A DNA stretch of 64,000 nucleotides, taken from contig UQHR01000004.1 in assembly GCA_900540905.1 (NCBI GenBank), forward strand, positions 1 to 64,000, in the 5' to 3' direction. Shown piece by piece: positions 1 to 9,906 of the stretch; position 1 is the stretch's first letter, and each line of letters opens with the position of its first letter. The notes below the pieces were generated by a model, which was given only the letters and a program-made list of their open reading frames with translations, did no database searches and was not told where the DNA came from. The position numbers were made by a program, and so were the translations under genes. Source of the stretch: an uncultured Collinsella sp. (GTDB lineage Bacteria; Actinomycetota; Coriobacteriia; Coriobacteriales; Coriobacteriaceae).

Positions 1-50
1 GTTGGGGCCAGGCCCGATTTTGCCTCTTGACAATGTCCTGCTCATATTAA

Positions 51-98
51 AAGGACCGTCCCCAAGTGCCGACACATAAGGAACGTCCCCAGGTGCCG
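51..98. repeat. Two 21-bp near-identical direct repeats upstream of metK
   Basis: Positions 51-71 and 78-98 read aaggaccgtccccaagtgcc(g) and aaggaacgtccccaggtgcc(g), differing at two positions. A third partial match, ctgtccccaatgag, lies near 131-144. The hairpin at 62959-62999 contains a related ggtgcctgtccccttt string. I read this as debris of a dispersed intergenic repeat; no coding potential is seen in 1-180. Confidence 0.5.
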
Positions 99-181
99 TA
101 AGAGTGCTCCTATTGGCTGGTCATTTAAGTCTGTCCCCAATGAGTAGGTGCGGAAAGGGTGTGAATGTTTGATTTACGCGC

Positions 182-254
182 TATGATGTGCCCTTGCATA
201 GAGAGCCCGGCGGAATGGTAACGGTCGCCGGGACACGTTTTTGAAAGGACAATC
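182..254 (+). promoter_or_regulatory. metK promoter -10 and structured leader
   Basis: A TATGAT hexamer at 182-187 could be the -10 element, leaving a leader of about 60 nt. The leader carries a perfect 7-bp stem, cccggcg (206-212) with cgccggg (226-232), and gaaagga (243-249) serves as ribosome binding site. Short metK leaders are often SAM riboswitches (SAM-III and SAM-VI occur at metK), but I cannot match this one to a known class, so a regulatory role is only inferred. Confidence 0.35.
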
Positions 255-1535
<1,281 letters not shown>

Positions 1536-1572
1536 TTAAGAACCTCCAAGGTTTCAACGACATAAGCGCTTT

Positions 1573-1610
1573 AAAAAGAAGTACCGCCCCCAACCGGTAC
1601 TTCTTTTTTA
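1573..1610 (+). terminator. Rho-independent terminator of metK
   Basis: An inverted repeat, aaaagaagtaccg with cggtacttctttt, encloses a cccccaac loop and ends in a T-run, 35 nt after the metK stop codon. Confidence 0.9.
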
Positions 1611-1704
1611 TTTAATCGGTAGCGAAGATGAGTCGACATGGAGCACAGAATAGGTCTCCAGCTGATGGATTTTGCAGCATGAGCGCCTCTACCATGTATC
1701 CTAA

Positions 1705-1825
1705 GTTCCGAGGGCTTTGGTATTTGGTCGCCTGCTCGGACAGTCCTGCTCGCACGGAGGCCACATTAAGTGGCCTCCGGCTCGTGCGGAACTCGCGATC
1801 GACCAAATACCAAAGCCCTCGGAAC
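1705..1825. repeat. Large palindromic element, copy A
   Basis: The outer arms 1705-1730 and 1800-1825 are perfect 26-bp inverted repeats beginning gttccgagggctttgg. Between them lies a core: cagtcctgctcgcacg (1741-1756), a 9-bp stem ggaggccac/gtggcctcc (1756-1764, 1770-1778) with loop attaa, then ggctcgtgcggaactcgcg (1779-1797). The core recurs at 39487-39545 and, degenerate, at 29621-29675. The element sits between the metK terminator and the serine dehydratase start. Short open frames across it look like artefacts. The rest of 1611-1880 shows nothing recognisable. Confidence 0.9.
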
Positions 1826-1880
1826 GGCGGGACAGAGTATGCCCCGCCCCTCGGGACGACAGGACAGAACAGGAGCGTAT

Positions 1881-3488
1881 ATGGCAGGCAAGCCGCAAAC
1901 ACTAGCTACGACCTCGGCATTCGAGATCTTGGGCCCCATCATGGTCGGCCCCAGCTCATCGCACACCGCCGGCGCCCTGCGGTGCGCCCAAGTTGCCGCC
2001 AGCCTGCTGGAAGGCCGCATCACCAAAGTCACCTTTGGCCTGTGGAACTCCTTCGCCCACACCTACCGCGGCCACGGCACCGACCGTGCGCTCGTCGCGG
2101 GCATCCTAGGCCTTGATACCGATGACGAGAACATCAAGCAAGCCTTCGACCTCGCGCACGAGCAGGGCCTCGAATATCACTTTGACATCAAGGGCGACGA
2201 CGCCTCCATCCACCCCAACACCGTCGACATCGACATGGTCGACGACACGGGCGCCACGGCACAGGTCCGCGGCGAGAGCCTGGGCGGCGGCAAGATGCGT
2301 ATCAGCCGCATTAACGGCGTCGGCGTCGACATCTCGGGCATGTACTCCACGCTCTTCGTGGCACACAAGGACGTCCCCGGTGTACTCGCCGCGCTCACCA
2401 ACCTGCTCGCCTACGCACACGTGAACATCGCCTTCTGCCGCACCTACCGCACCGAGGTGGGCGGCCAGGCCTACTCCGTCTTTGAGACCGACGGCGCGCC
2501 CGACGACACCGTCGTCCCCATGCTGCGCAAGCTCGACAATGTCGATTACGCAACGTTTATCGAGCTCCCCGGTTCTGCCTCGTCGCTCTCCCCCGGCGTC
2601 TCGGCCAAGGAAATCTTCGACGACGGCGAGCAGCTGCTCGATGCATGCGAGGAACTGGGGCTCAGCATCGGCGCCGTCATGGCCGTTCGCGAGGCGCGTC
2701 TGACCGGCGAGGCCCACGCCGTCGCCGCCATGCGCCGCGTGCTCGACGTCATGCGCGAGGAGACCACGGCCCCCCTCGCCAATCCGCAGCGTTCGCTCGG
2801 CGGTCTTATCGGCGGCGAGGCCAAACTTGTCGAAGCCACCGGCCGCAACGATTTGAGCGCAAGCCTGATGGGCCCCGTTCAGACCGATGCCGTGGCCCGC
2901 GCGATGGCCGTGCTCGAACGCTCCGCCACCATGGGCGTGATCGTCGCCGCCCCCACGGCAGGCTCCGCGGGTGTTGTGCCCGGCTGCGTGCTGGCGCTCG
3001 CCGATCGCCTGCAGCTCGACGACGAGCAGGTCATGGACGCGCTCTACTGCGCAGCCGCCATCGGCCTCAACCTCACCACGAGCGCCTGCGTTGCCGGTGC
3101 CGAGGGCGGATGCCAGGCCGAGGTGGGAAGCGCCGCCGCCATGGCAGCCGCCGCGCTGGTGCAGATGCTCGGTGGCACGCCCGAGCAGGCGCTCGACGCC
3201 AGTTCCATCGCGCTGAGTAACCTGCTGGGCCTCGTTTGTGACCCCGTCGGTGGCCTCGTGGAGGTGCCCTGCCAAAACCGCAACGCCATCGGCGTGGCAG
3301 CGGCCTTTAGCTCGGCACAACTCGCCCTCGCAGGCATTAAGAGCTTGGTGCCGTTTGACCAGATGGCACATGTCATGCTCTCGGTGGGCCACGCGTTGCC
3401 AGCCACGCTGCGCGAGACGGCAAAGGGCGGCATCGCGCAGGCTCCGGCCGCACTTTCGGCCTGTGCAAAATGCGGTGTGTGCGGATAG
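1881..3488 (+). CDS. sdaA: L-serine dehydratase, iron-sulfur type, single chain
   Basis: The enzyme deaminates L-serine to pyruvate and ammonia using a [4Fe-4S] cluster. The 535-residue chain joins the beta and alpha parts that are separate proteins in many Firmicutes. The beta domain opens with ILGPIMVGPSSSHTAGALR; an ACT-like segment lies near residue 158 (VAHKDVPGVLAALTNLL). The catalytic alpha domain carries cysteines near 367, 402 (SACVAGAEGGCQAEVG), 453 and 464 (CDPVGGLVEVPC). The C-terminal tail ends CAKCGVCG; in the Legionella enzyme a C-terminal cysteine plugs the active site as a cluster ligand, and this tail fits that arrangement. I chose the ATG at 1881 because aggag precedes it and the family homology starts there; an upstream in-frame start lies inside the palindrome. 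Confidence 0.93.
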   Translation: MAGKPQTLATTSAFEILGPIMVGPSSSHTAGALRCAQVAASLLEGRITKVTFGLWNSFAHTYRGHGTDRALVAGILGLDTDDENIKQAFDLAHEQGLEYHFDIKGDDASIHPNTVDIDMVDDTGATAQVRGESLGGGKMRISRINGVGVDISGMYSTLFVAHKDVPGVLAALTNLLAYAHVNIAFCRTYRTEVGGQAYSVFETDGAPDDTVVPMLRKLDNVDYATFIELPGSASSLSPGVSAKEIFDDGEQLLDACEELGLSIGAVMAVREARLTGEAHAVAAMRRVLDVMREETTAPLANPQRSLGGLIGGEAKLVEATGRNDLSASLMGPVQTDAVARAMAVLERSATMGVIVAAPTAGSAGVVPGCVLALADRLQLDDEQVMDALYCAAAIGLNLTTSACVAGAEGGCQAEVGSAAAMAAAALVQMLGGTPEQALDASSIALSNLLGLVCDPVGGLVEVPCQNRNAIGVAAAFSSAQLALAGIKSLVPFDQMAHVMLSVGHALPATLRETAKGGIAQAPAALSACAKCGVCG

Positions 3489-3504
3489 CGACAAAGAACG
3501 ACTC

Positions 3505-3533
3505 AAAGGTGGGACAAATGTCCCACCTCTTTT
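3505..3533 (+). terminator. Terminator after serine dehydratase
   Basis: The stem aggtgggac/gtcccacct with an aaat loop is followed by ctttt, about 18 nt after the stop codon. Confidence 0.8.
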
Positions 3534-3637
3534 GAATGCCACCGTTTCCGTACCACAAACAGCAGGGCAATCGCTATAATGCAAGCCCAGTAAAAACACG
3601 ATGAACCGCAAGGCGAAAATCGAAGGATATGCATACG

Positions 3638-5371
3638 ATGTTGCAAAACGATCGAACTCAACTGATTCCCGATCCGCAGCAGCCGAGCAGGCACACCGGC
3701 GGCGCTCAGTCGCCGCGTCCTATCGCGCCGAGCCACGGTCAGCAGCGTAGTGCAGCAAACGCTTCCCAACGCCCGAACCAACAGCGACAGCAGCGCCAAC
3801 AACGACAGCAGCACCAGGCAAACGGCAATGCGCCCAAGCAGCCACCAACGCACGCTCGAGGCGATCGCGGCCCCGCGCGCAAACCCGCCAAGAACAATAA
3901 GTCGGGCAAAAAGACGACGCTCTTTGTCGTCCTGGGTCTTATCGTCATTGTCTATATCGTAGGCATCGTAGCGTTTTCGCAGGTAGCCTACCCCAACACC
4001 ACCATTGCCGGCGTCGACGTCTCGTTCTCCAACGCTTCGTCTGCCGCTACCAAGGTCAATTCGGCATGGAAGCACTATAAGCTCGCCGTGACAGGCGATG
4101 ACTTTAGCTGGACCTATCAGCCCGAGTCCGATGAACCCATCGTCGACGGTGAAGCTGCTGCAAAAGAAATCATCAGCCACAACGAAGCCTTTATTTGGCC
4201 GGTCCGCCTCGTGGAATCCTTAAGCGGCAAGACCAAAACAACTGCTACCTCCAACGAAATCGATCTTGATCAAGACGTCGACCTGTCCATGCTCTCCGAC
4301 ACCTTTGACCAAAAGAAGTTTGAGAAGGATCTGGGCGACGCCATCGACGAGTTTAACGAGGGCCGTTCGGGCACGTTCGAGGCCAATAGCTCCTATGACG
4401 AGCAGGCCGGCAAGTTTACCGTCGAGAAGGCGCGCTCCAACGAAAAACTCAACCGCGAGCATGTCATTAAATATGCCGAGCTCGAGCTTGCCTCGCTGGC
4501 CGAGACCGTAGATCTTTCCAAGCTCGGCAACGATGCCTATGAGCCGCTCAATGGAACGCTGACCGATGATCAGATTCAGGCCGCATGCGATGCCGCCAAC
4601 AACTTCTTGGGCGTCAACGTGACCCTCAAGCTCAACGGCGAGGATGCCGGAAAGATCGACGGCAGCTCCGTATTGCAGTGGATCAGCTTTGCCGATCCCG
4701 CCAACCCCACGCTCGATACGTCGCAGATCAGTAGCTGGGCAGCCGAGCTCGCCAACGGCTTTAATACCGTGGGCTCCACTCGCTGGTGGACGCGCGCCGA
4801 TGGCAAGCAGTGCGCCGTCGAAGGCGGCGACTTTGGTTGGTCCATCGACAGCAGCTCGCTCGCCAAGCAGGTCGAGGACGCCATTAACAACAAGCAGACC
4901 GGCGAGATCGAGATCAAGTACTCCCAGAAGGCCGACACCTTTACCGCAAAGGGAGAGCCAGACTGGAAGGCGTATATCGACGTCGACCTGTCCGAGCAGC
5001 ACGCGCGCTACTATGACGAGAACGGTAATATCGTTTGGGGGGCCAACTTTATTTCCGGCAAACCGGGCGAAGACGCCACCCCCGAGGGCGTGTGGCAGAT
5101 CAACAGCAACGACGGCGGCAGCACCCTGATCGGAGCCAAGGACCCCGAGACCGGTAAGCCCAAATATGAGAGTCCGGTGAGCTACTGGATGCCGTTTGAG
5201 GGCAACATGATCGGCTTCCACGACGCTACATGGCAAAACGACAAGAGCTTCGATAATGCCGAGTCCTATAAGTGGTGCGGCAGCCACGGTTGCATCAACC
5301 TGCGCCTGGCAGACGCCAAGGCACTTCACGACTGCATCAAAGTCGGTCTGTGCGTAGTTGTCCACTCGTAG
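3638..5371 (+). CDS. L,D-transpeptidase (YkuD type) with peptidoglycan-binding domain
   Basis: This wall enzyme forms L,D (3-3) cross-links in peptidoglycan or attaches proteins to it. A cytoplasmic tail of about 85 residues is rich in Q, R, P and N (QQRQQRQQRQQ-like runs). One membrane helix follows at about 94-117 (LFVVLGLIVIVYIVGIVAF). A large extracellular region resembles the PG_binding_4 domains of Enterococcus Ldt-fm. The C-terminal YkuD catalytic domain has SHGCINLR near residue 550, where the cysteine is the nucleophile. I prefer the ATG at 3638 for its spacing from aagga at 3623; the ATG at 3629 is too close. A hairpin at 5441-5468 ends the unit. Confidence 0.93.
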   Translation: MLQNDRTQLIPDPQQPSRHTGGAQSPRPIAPSHGQQRSAANASQRPNQQRQQRQQRQQHQANGNAPKQPPTHARGDRGPARKPAKNNKSGKKTTLFVVLGLIVIVYIVGIVAFSQVAYPNTTIAGVDVSFSNASSAATKVNSAWKHYKLAVTGDDFSWTYQPESDEPIVDGEAAAKEIISHNEAFIWPVRLVESLSGKTKTTATSNEIDLDQDVDLSMLSDTFDQKKFEKDLGDAIDEFNEGRSGTFEANSSYDEQAGKFTVEKARSNEKLNREHVIKYAELELASLAETVDLSKLGNDAYEPLNGTLTDDQIQAACDAANNFLGVNVTLKLNGEDAGKIDGSSVLQWISFADPANPTLDTSQISSWAAELANGFNTVGSTRWWTRADGKQCAVEGGDFGWSIDSSSLAKQVEDAINNKQTGEIEIKYSQKADTFTAKGEPDWKAYIDVDLSEQHARYYDENGNIVWGANFISGKPGEDATPEGVWQINSNDGGSTLIGAKDPETGKPKYESPVSYWMPFEGNMIGFHDATWQNDKSFDNAESYKWCGSHGCINLRLADAKALHDCIKVGLCVVVHS

Positions 5372-5440
5372 TGCAACGCGCGCGTTCCTACAACGTGGAA
5401 CCGCTGCGACCAATCTAACAGTTCCGAAAGAAACCGTCCC

Positions 5441-5468
5441 ATGCGCCCGCCCCAACCGGTGGGCGCAT
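5441..5468 (+). terminator. Hairpin after the L,D-transpeptidase gene
   Basis: The arms atgcgcccgcc and ggtgggcgcat pair around ccaacc. No long T-run follows, so termination is plausible but not certain. Confidence 0.5.
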
Positions 5469-5503
5469 ATACTTAACGAGGTTCTTTCTATAAAGGAGAC
5501 GCT

Positions 5504-6937
5504 ATGCCGAATGTCCCCACCATCACACCGGGCCCGGATGATACCGAGAACACGCCCGAAGGTGCCACCGAAACGATTCCTCTGATTACACACGTACATG
5601 CCGACAAGCAGAACGGACGCACGAACGATGCGGCCGAGATTTCCGATGAAGAGGCATATGCCAAGCTCAAGGCAAAACGTGCCGAACGTCGACGCAAAAA
5701 GCTGATTCGACGCGGTATTGCCGCCGGCGTCGTGGGCGCCATCGCGCTCATTGCCATTGTCGCAACCCTTGTTATCAATGCGCAGCCACAGGGCGCTAGC
5801 GGGCCTGTGACCGACATGGTGACCGAGGGCACATTTACCACAACGGTCGAGGCGAAAGGCCAGCTCAAACCCATTTCGTCCTCAGTGGTCTCCCCTTCTG
5901 TCGACGGCACGGTCGATTCAATCAACGTGCAGGCAGGCCAATCCGTCAACGAGGGCGACGTGCTTATGACCATGAAAAACGACGAGCTCGATCGCAACGT
6001 TGCCGAGGCGCAGCGTGCAGTTACAGCCGCTCAAGAAGACCTCGCCAACGCGCAGAAAGCCGCAGCCGCCGCGCAGGCCACCCCAACGACGGACGCCGAG
6101 GAAGCTTCCGCAGCGGCTGGCTCCCCCGCAGCATCAGCGGACACGAACGCCGTATCGGCCGCGCAGCGTAGCCTCGCATCGGCCCAGGCAAACCTCGATC
6201 AGGCGAACGCCAAGGCCGCCAGCCGTACGGTCACGGCCCCAAGCTCGGGCAGCATCGTGGAGCTCAACGCCAAGGTAGGCGCCACGGTAACAGGCGGCAT
6301 GATCATGGGCGAAAGCGATACGAGCGGCGGCAAGCAGTGCATGCAGATCGCCGACCTATCCAAAATGAAGGTGACCGTGCAGGTGGGCGAAAAGGACATC
6401 GCCAAGATCGCCGTTGGGCAGAACGCCAACGTCACGTATCCCGCGTTTCCGGATATCGTGAGCCAGGGAACGGTCACGGCCATCGCCTCGGTGGCAAACT
6501 CCGACTCAAACTATGGCAGCAGCAGCGTAACCTTTAACGTCGACATCCTCATCGAGGCACCCGACGCGCGCCTGAAGCCGGGCATGACGGCCGAGGTCTC
6601 GGTGGTGACCGAGCAGCTCGACGATGTGGTGATGGTGCCGACGATGGCGCTCATGACCGAAGACGGCGAACACTATTATGTCAACGTGGCAACCGATGAC
6701 GAGGGCAAGCAGACCCGCCGCGTGAAGGTGACCGTCGTGACGCAAAACGACAACGAAGCCGTAGTCGGCAAGACGCAGGTCAAGCGCGACGACCAGGGCA
6801 ACGAGATTAACCCCAACGTGCCGGTTACCAAGCTGCGCGATGGCGACACCCTCGTCATGGACACCGGAGCGGACGCAACGGCTGACGGCGGCTATAGCAC
6901 GGATTCGGGCAGCATGTCTGCCGACGAGGGTATGTAA
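5504..6937 (+). CDS. HlyD/MacA-family adaptor of an ABC exporter
   Basis: This is the membrane-fusion-like subunit of a three-gene MacAB-type system. A cytoplasmic N-terminal region of about 65 residues with KAKRAERRRKK precedes one membrane helix (about 68-90), followed by an extracytoplasmic adaptor. The lipoyl/barrel-sandwich halves are visible as VVSPSVDGTVDSINVQAGQ and TVTAPSSGSIVELNAKVG, separated by an alanine-rich coiled-coil hairpin that includes a low-complexity insert (ATPTTDAEEASAAAG). The beta-barrel region follows near 280-400. The start is set by aaaggagacgct ATG. The stop overlaps the next ATG (TAATG), implying coupling. The substrate cannot be told from sequence. Confidence 0.9.
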   Translation: MPNVPTITPGPDDTENTPEGATETIPLITHVHADKQNGRTNDAAEISDEEAYAKLKAKRAERRRKKLIRRGIAAGVVGAIALIAIVATLVINAQPQGASGPVTDMVTEGTFTTTVEAKGQLKPISSSVVSPSVDGTVDSINVQAGQSVNEGDVLMTMKNDELDRNVAEAQRAVTAAQEDLANAQKAAAAAQATPTTDAEEASAAAGSPAASADTNAVSAAQRSLASAQANLDQANAKAASRTVTAPSSGSIVELNAKVGATVTGGMIMGESDTSGGKQCMQIADLSKMKVTVQVGEKDIAKIAVGQNANVTYPAFPDIVSQGTVTAIASVANSDSNYGSSSVTFNVDILIEAPDARLKPGMTAEVSVVTEQLDDVVMVPTMALMTEDGEHYYVNVATDDEGKQTRRVKVTVVTQNDNEAVVGKTQVKRDDQGNEINPNVPVTKLRDGDTLVMDTGADATADGGYSTDSGSMSADEGM

Positions 6938-7710
6938 TGCGCCCCGTCATCGACATTCGCAACGTGCACCGCATCTTTGAGAGCGAGGCCGGCTGCGCCC
7001 ATATCCTGCACAACGTGAGCCTTGCGGTGATGAGCGGCGAATTCGTCGCTATTACCGGCCCTTCGGGCTCGGGCAAGTCAACGCTCATGAACATCCTGGG
7101 CTGCCTGGACAAACCGACGGCGGGCGACTACTACCTGCAAGGGCTCAACGTGGCCGAGCTTGACGATGACGAGCTCACCGAAGTTCGCGCCCTGAGCATT
7201 GGCTTTGTCTTTCAGAGCTTCAACCTGCTGCCGCGCCTGTCGGTTATCGAAAACGTCATGCTGCCGCTGGCCTACACCAATGTGCCCCGTAGCCAGCGCG
7301 AAATGCGCGCCGTGCACGCGCTGCAGGCCGTCACGCTGCCCGTCGACCACTGGGACCACCGCATATCCGAGCTCTCGGGTGGCCAGATGCAGCGTGTCGC
7401 CATCGCGCGCGCCCTCGTCAATGACCCGCCCATCATCCTGGCCGATGAGCCGACGGGAAACCTGGACTCCGCCACTGGAGCGCTTGTGATGGAGACCTTC
7501 CATAGGCTCCAGGAGCGCGGCAAAACCATCGTGCTTATCACACACGACCCCGGCATCGCCGCCGAGGCCGACCGTGCCGTGACCATCCGCGACGGTCGCA
7601 TTCACGACGGCGCGTATATTCCACATGCACCGCGGACCCTGCGCAGCGCCGTAGATAGCCTGCCCATGATTTCCGCCTCCGCCAACCTGCCGAAAGGAGT
7701 GGTGGCATGA
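6937..7710 (+). CDS. ABC exporter ATPase (MacB/LolD-like)
   Basis: This 257-residue ATP-binding subunit has Walker [10 protein letters not shown] near residue 41, Q-loop [12 protein letters not shown], signature [15 protein letters not shown] near 146, Walker [14 protein letters not shown] near 166 and switch histidine ITHDPG. The pattern is that of the MacB/LolD/FtsE group. Unlike Gram-negative MacB, the ATPase and permease are separate genes. Its start overlaps the adaptor stop and its stop overlaps the permease start (ATGA), so the three are probably made in fixed ratio. Confidence 0.94.
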   Translation: MRPVIDIRNVHRIFESEAGCAHILHNVSLAVMSGEFVAITGPSGSGKSTLMNILGCLDKPTAGDYYLQGLNVAELDDDELTEVRALSIGFVFQSFNLLPRLSVIENVMLPLAYTNVPRSQREMRAVHALQAVTLPVDHWDHRISELSGGQMQRVAIARALVNDPPIILADEPTGNLDSATGALVMETFHRLQERGKTIVLITHDPGIAAEADRAVTIRDGRIHDGAYIPHAPRTLRSAVDSLPMISASANLPKGVVA

Positions 7711-8921
7711 GCGCCCGCGATCTCATCCAGGAAGCCCTTCACTCGCTCGAAGCCAACAAGGGGCGCAGCCTGCTCACCATCCTGGGCATTGTCATCGGCA
7801 TCGCCTCGGTTATCGCCATGACTTCGCTCATCGGCGGTATCCAAAACAGTCTGGTTAACAGTCTGGGCCTCAATGCGGCACGCATGGTGCAAATCTATTC
7901 GTCGCAAGAACTCACCGAGTCGGACATCGAGAAGCTTCAAAAACTGGTGCCGCAGATAGAGCAGATCGGCATTGTCGACAGCGCGTATACCGAGTATAAG
8001 ACCGGCGATAAAAGCTATACCGTCATGGCACAGGGTGTCGATAGCGACATGCTCGACGCCGTGGGGGCCAGCAAGCTCGTTGCGGGGCGTACCTATTCCC
8101 AGGCCGAGTCTCAATCAGGCTCGCGCGTGGCGCTCATCAGCCGCGGCGGCGCCGATCAGCTTTACGGCAACGAACAGGACGCGGTGGGCAAGACTATTAA
8201 GGTGTCCAACGGCGAAGTGCAGATTGTAGGCGTGATTGATGGCGGCAGCGACTCCATGGGCTCGCTCACGCTGTATATGCCACGCGAAACCATCTCCGGG
8301 CTGTTTAGCGACGAGAATCCTTCATTCCCCAGCGTGACGGCACTTGCCGCCGAGGGCACGGACATGGATGAGCTTTGTAAGACCATCGAGTCCAAGGTGC
8401 GCGCGATGAAGGGCATCGAGGAGGAGGATGAGTACGACAGTGTATCGGCGACATCCATGAAAAGCGCCATCGATGCACTCAACTCCTTTATGGGCGCATT
8501 CTCGCTCATCATGGGTGCTGTCGCCAGCATCTCGCTGCTTGTCGGCGGTATCGGCATTATGAATATGATGCTTACCAACGTAACGGAGCGCATTCGCGAG
8601 ATCGGCATCCGCCGCGCTCTGGGCGCCAGTCATCGCGATATCACCGCGCAGTTTTTGGCCGAGTCTTCGGCGCTGTGCGTCACCGGCGGACTGTTGGGTG
8701 TCCTGATAGGCTATCTGCTAGCCTGGGGCCTCGCGATGTTTGCCTCCGGATCCGGGATTCTTGGCGAGCTCGGAGCCAGCGGGCAAATCACACCGAGCTT
8801 TTCAATCGCCACGGTGCTGCTGGCCTTCGCCGTCTCCGTCGGCATCGGCGTAATCTTTGGCTTCCACCCCGCTCGCCGCGCGGCAAAGCTCGACCCGGTG
8901 GAGTGCCTACGCTACCAGTAA
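7707..8921 (+). CDS. ABC exporter permease (MacB-PCD/FtsX)
   Basis: This 404-residue permease has a first membrane helix at about 22-45 (LLTILGIVIGIASVIAM), a large extracytoplasmic MacB-type domain at about 46-255, and three C-terminal helices of the FtsX fold (around 262-290, 320-345 and 360-388). The loop IREIGIRRALGASHRDI is typical of MacB permeases, where it contacts the ATPase. It starts at ATG 7707 after aaaggag and overlaps the ATPase gene by 4 nt. With the two preceding genes it should form a complete export pump, possibly for an antimicrobial peptide or a lipophilic compound. Confidence 0.94.
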   Translation: MSARDLIQEALHSLEANKGRSLLTILGIVIGIASVIAMTSLIGGIQNSLVNSLGLNAARMVQIYSSQELTESDIEKLQKLVPQIEQIGIVDSAYTEYKTGDKSYTVMAQGVDSDMLDAVGASKLVAGRTYSQAESQSGSRVALISRGGADQLYGNEQDAVGKTIKVSNGEVQIVGVIDGGSDSMGSLTLYMPRETISGLFSDENPSFPSVTALAAEGTDMDELCKTIESKVRAMKGIEEEDEYDSVSATSMKSAIDALNSFMGAFSLIMGAVASISLLVGGIGIMNMMLTNVTERIREIGIRRALGASHRDITAQFLAESSALCVTGGLLGVLIGYLLAWGLAMFASGSGILGELGASGQITPSFSIATVLLAFAVSVGIGVIFGFHPARRAAKLDPVECLRYQ

Positions 8922-8929
8922 GCAACCAT

Positions 8930-9006
8930 CAACAAGTTGCGGTGAATTAGGGACTGAATGTGCTATCTAGCAGCAAAAACAAACACTATTTCACCGCAAC
9001 TTATTG
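8930..9006. repeat. Short palindromic repeat, family 2, copy 1
   Basis: The arms 8930-8950 and 8986-9006 are imperfect 21-bp inverted repeats built on aagttgcggtgaa. A second copy lies at 39691-39763. The size, inverted ends and unrelated centres suggest a MITE-like or REP-like element. This copy abuts the IS21 remnant at the left edge of the cobalamin block. Confidence 0.8.
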
Positions 9007-9100
9007 AAGGGCTGCTTGCGCCAGTTCCGCGCGTCGTCCTCGAGCTTTTGGCGGATGACGGGCTTGTACGGGTCGAGCTTACTCGGGGCGCTCCTCCTCG
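9007..9100 (-). pseudogene. Remnant of an IS21-family transposase (IstA-like)
   Basis: Read on the minus strand, this stretch encodes APSKLDPYKPVIRQKL followed by EDDARNWRKQ, which resembles the conserved segment of IstA-type transposases where the helix-turn-helix region passes into the catalytic domain. Only about 30 codons survive; the frame runs into the palindromic repeat and stops. It marks the left boundary of the B12 block. The family call rests on recalled motif similarity. Confidence 0.6.
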
Positions 9101-9132
9101 CGGGCGGGAGGGCACGCAGGCGCGGCGAGCGC

Positions 9133-9906
9133 CTAGCGCGCGAACTCCCGTAAGAGCGCGTCTTCCACTTCCCGAAGCGAAAGGGCCCCGTCTCCCTCGG
9201 CGGGACGGGCGACCACGATACAGCGCGCTCCCACGTCGCGCGCGGAAGCGATCTTCTCGGCCGTGCCGCCTACGGTTCCCGAGTCCTTGGTCACAAGCCA
9301 CTGTGCGCCCACCTGCCGAAGCATCGCCTCGTTGAGCTCGCGGGTGAAGGGCCCCTGCATGCCGATGACGTGCGATGGCGAAAACCCCGCGTCGATGCAC
9401 TTCGTTATAGCACCGGGCAGCGGGAGCACACGCACGAAGAAGCGCTCCGCGAAATCGGCGACGCGCGTGTAGGGAGCAAGCTCCTTGCTCCCCGTCGTGA
9501 GAAGCGCGCGACCCGGGTTCTCGGAGAGAAAGCGCGCCGCGCAGGCGATCGACGCGACCGAAACGACGCCCTTGGGCAGCGCCTCGACCGGGCGCGCAAG
9601 GCGCAGGCATCGTGCACCCACGGCGAGCGAAGCGGCCCGGATGTTGCCGCTTGCGAGCGTAGCAAAGGGATGCGTAGCGTCGACGACGATGCGCGCGCCG
9701 GAAAGCTCGCGCTCCATGTCGGCCTCGTCGAGCCTGCCCGCATGCACCTCGATGCCCGGAAGCTCGCCCAAAAGCTCACCTCCGTACTCGGTTGCCGCGT
9801 AGGCACGGGCGGGGATGCCCGCCCCGCTCGCCCATTCGCACAGGAGGCGGCCCTCGGTGGTGCCGGCGAAGATGCGCAGCGCCGGCGCGGATGCGGGCGC
9901 CGTCAC
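9133..9906 (-). CDS. cbiJ: Cobalt-precorrin-6A reductase
   Basis: CbiJ/CobK reduces a ring double bond of (cobalt-)precorrin-6A with NAD(P)H. The 257-residue protein begins ALRIFAGTTEGRLLCEWA, the usual N-terminus of the family, and carries VVDATHPFA and IGMQGPFTRELNEAML near the middle, a very typical CobK stretch. The GTG start at 9906 overlaps the cbiC stop as GTGA. An open frame continues upstream, but only as a shadow of cbiC. It is the last gene of the long minus-strand operon; no clear terminator follows before the IS remnant. Confidence 0.93.
   Translation of the reverse strand: MTAPASAPALRIFAGTTEGRLLCEWASGAGIPARAYAATEYGGELLGELPGIEVHAGRLDEADMERELSGARIVVDATHPFATLASGNIRAASLAVGARCLRLARPVEALPKGVVSVASIACAARFLSENPGRALLTTGSKELAPYTRVADFAERFFVRVLPLPGAITKCIDAGFSPSHVIGMQGPFTRELNEAMLRQVGAQWLVTKDSGTVGGTAEKIASARDVGARCIVVARPAEGDGALSLREVEDALLREFAR

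Noticed and set aside
28..49. TTGACA followed by TATTAA as a promoter before metK
   Set aside because: The spacing of 12 nt is too short.
51..98. CRISPR array
   Set aside because: There are only two repeats with a 6-nt space and no cas genes in the window.
1612..1905. Several short overlapping frames on both strands across the palindrome
   Set aside because: They follow from the symmetry of the repeat. Similar frames occur in the copy at 39436-39587. No start signal is seen.
2106..3611. Long minus-strand frame opposite the serine dehydratase gene
   Set aside because: A histidine- and glycine-rich shadow without motifs; the sense gene is certain.
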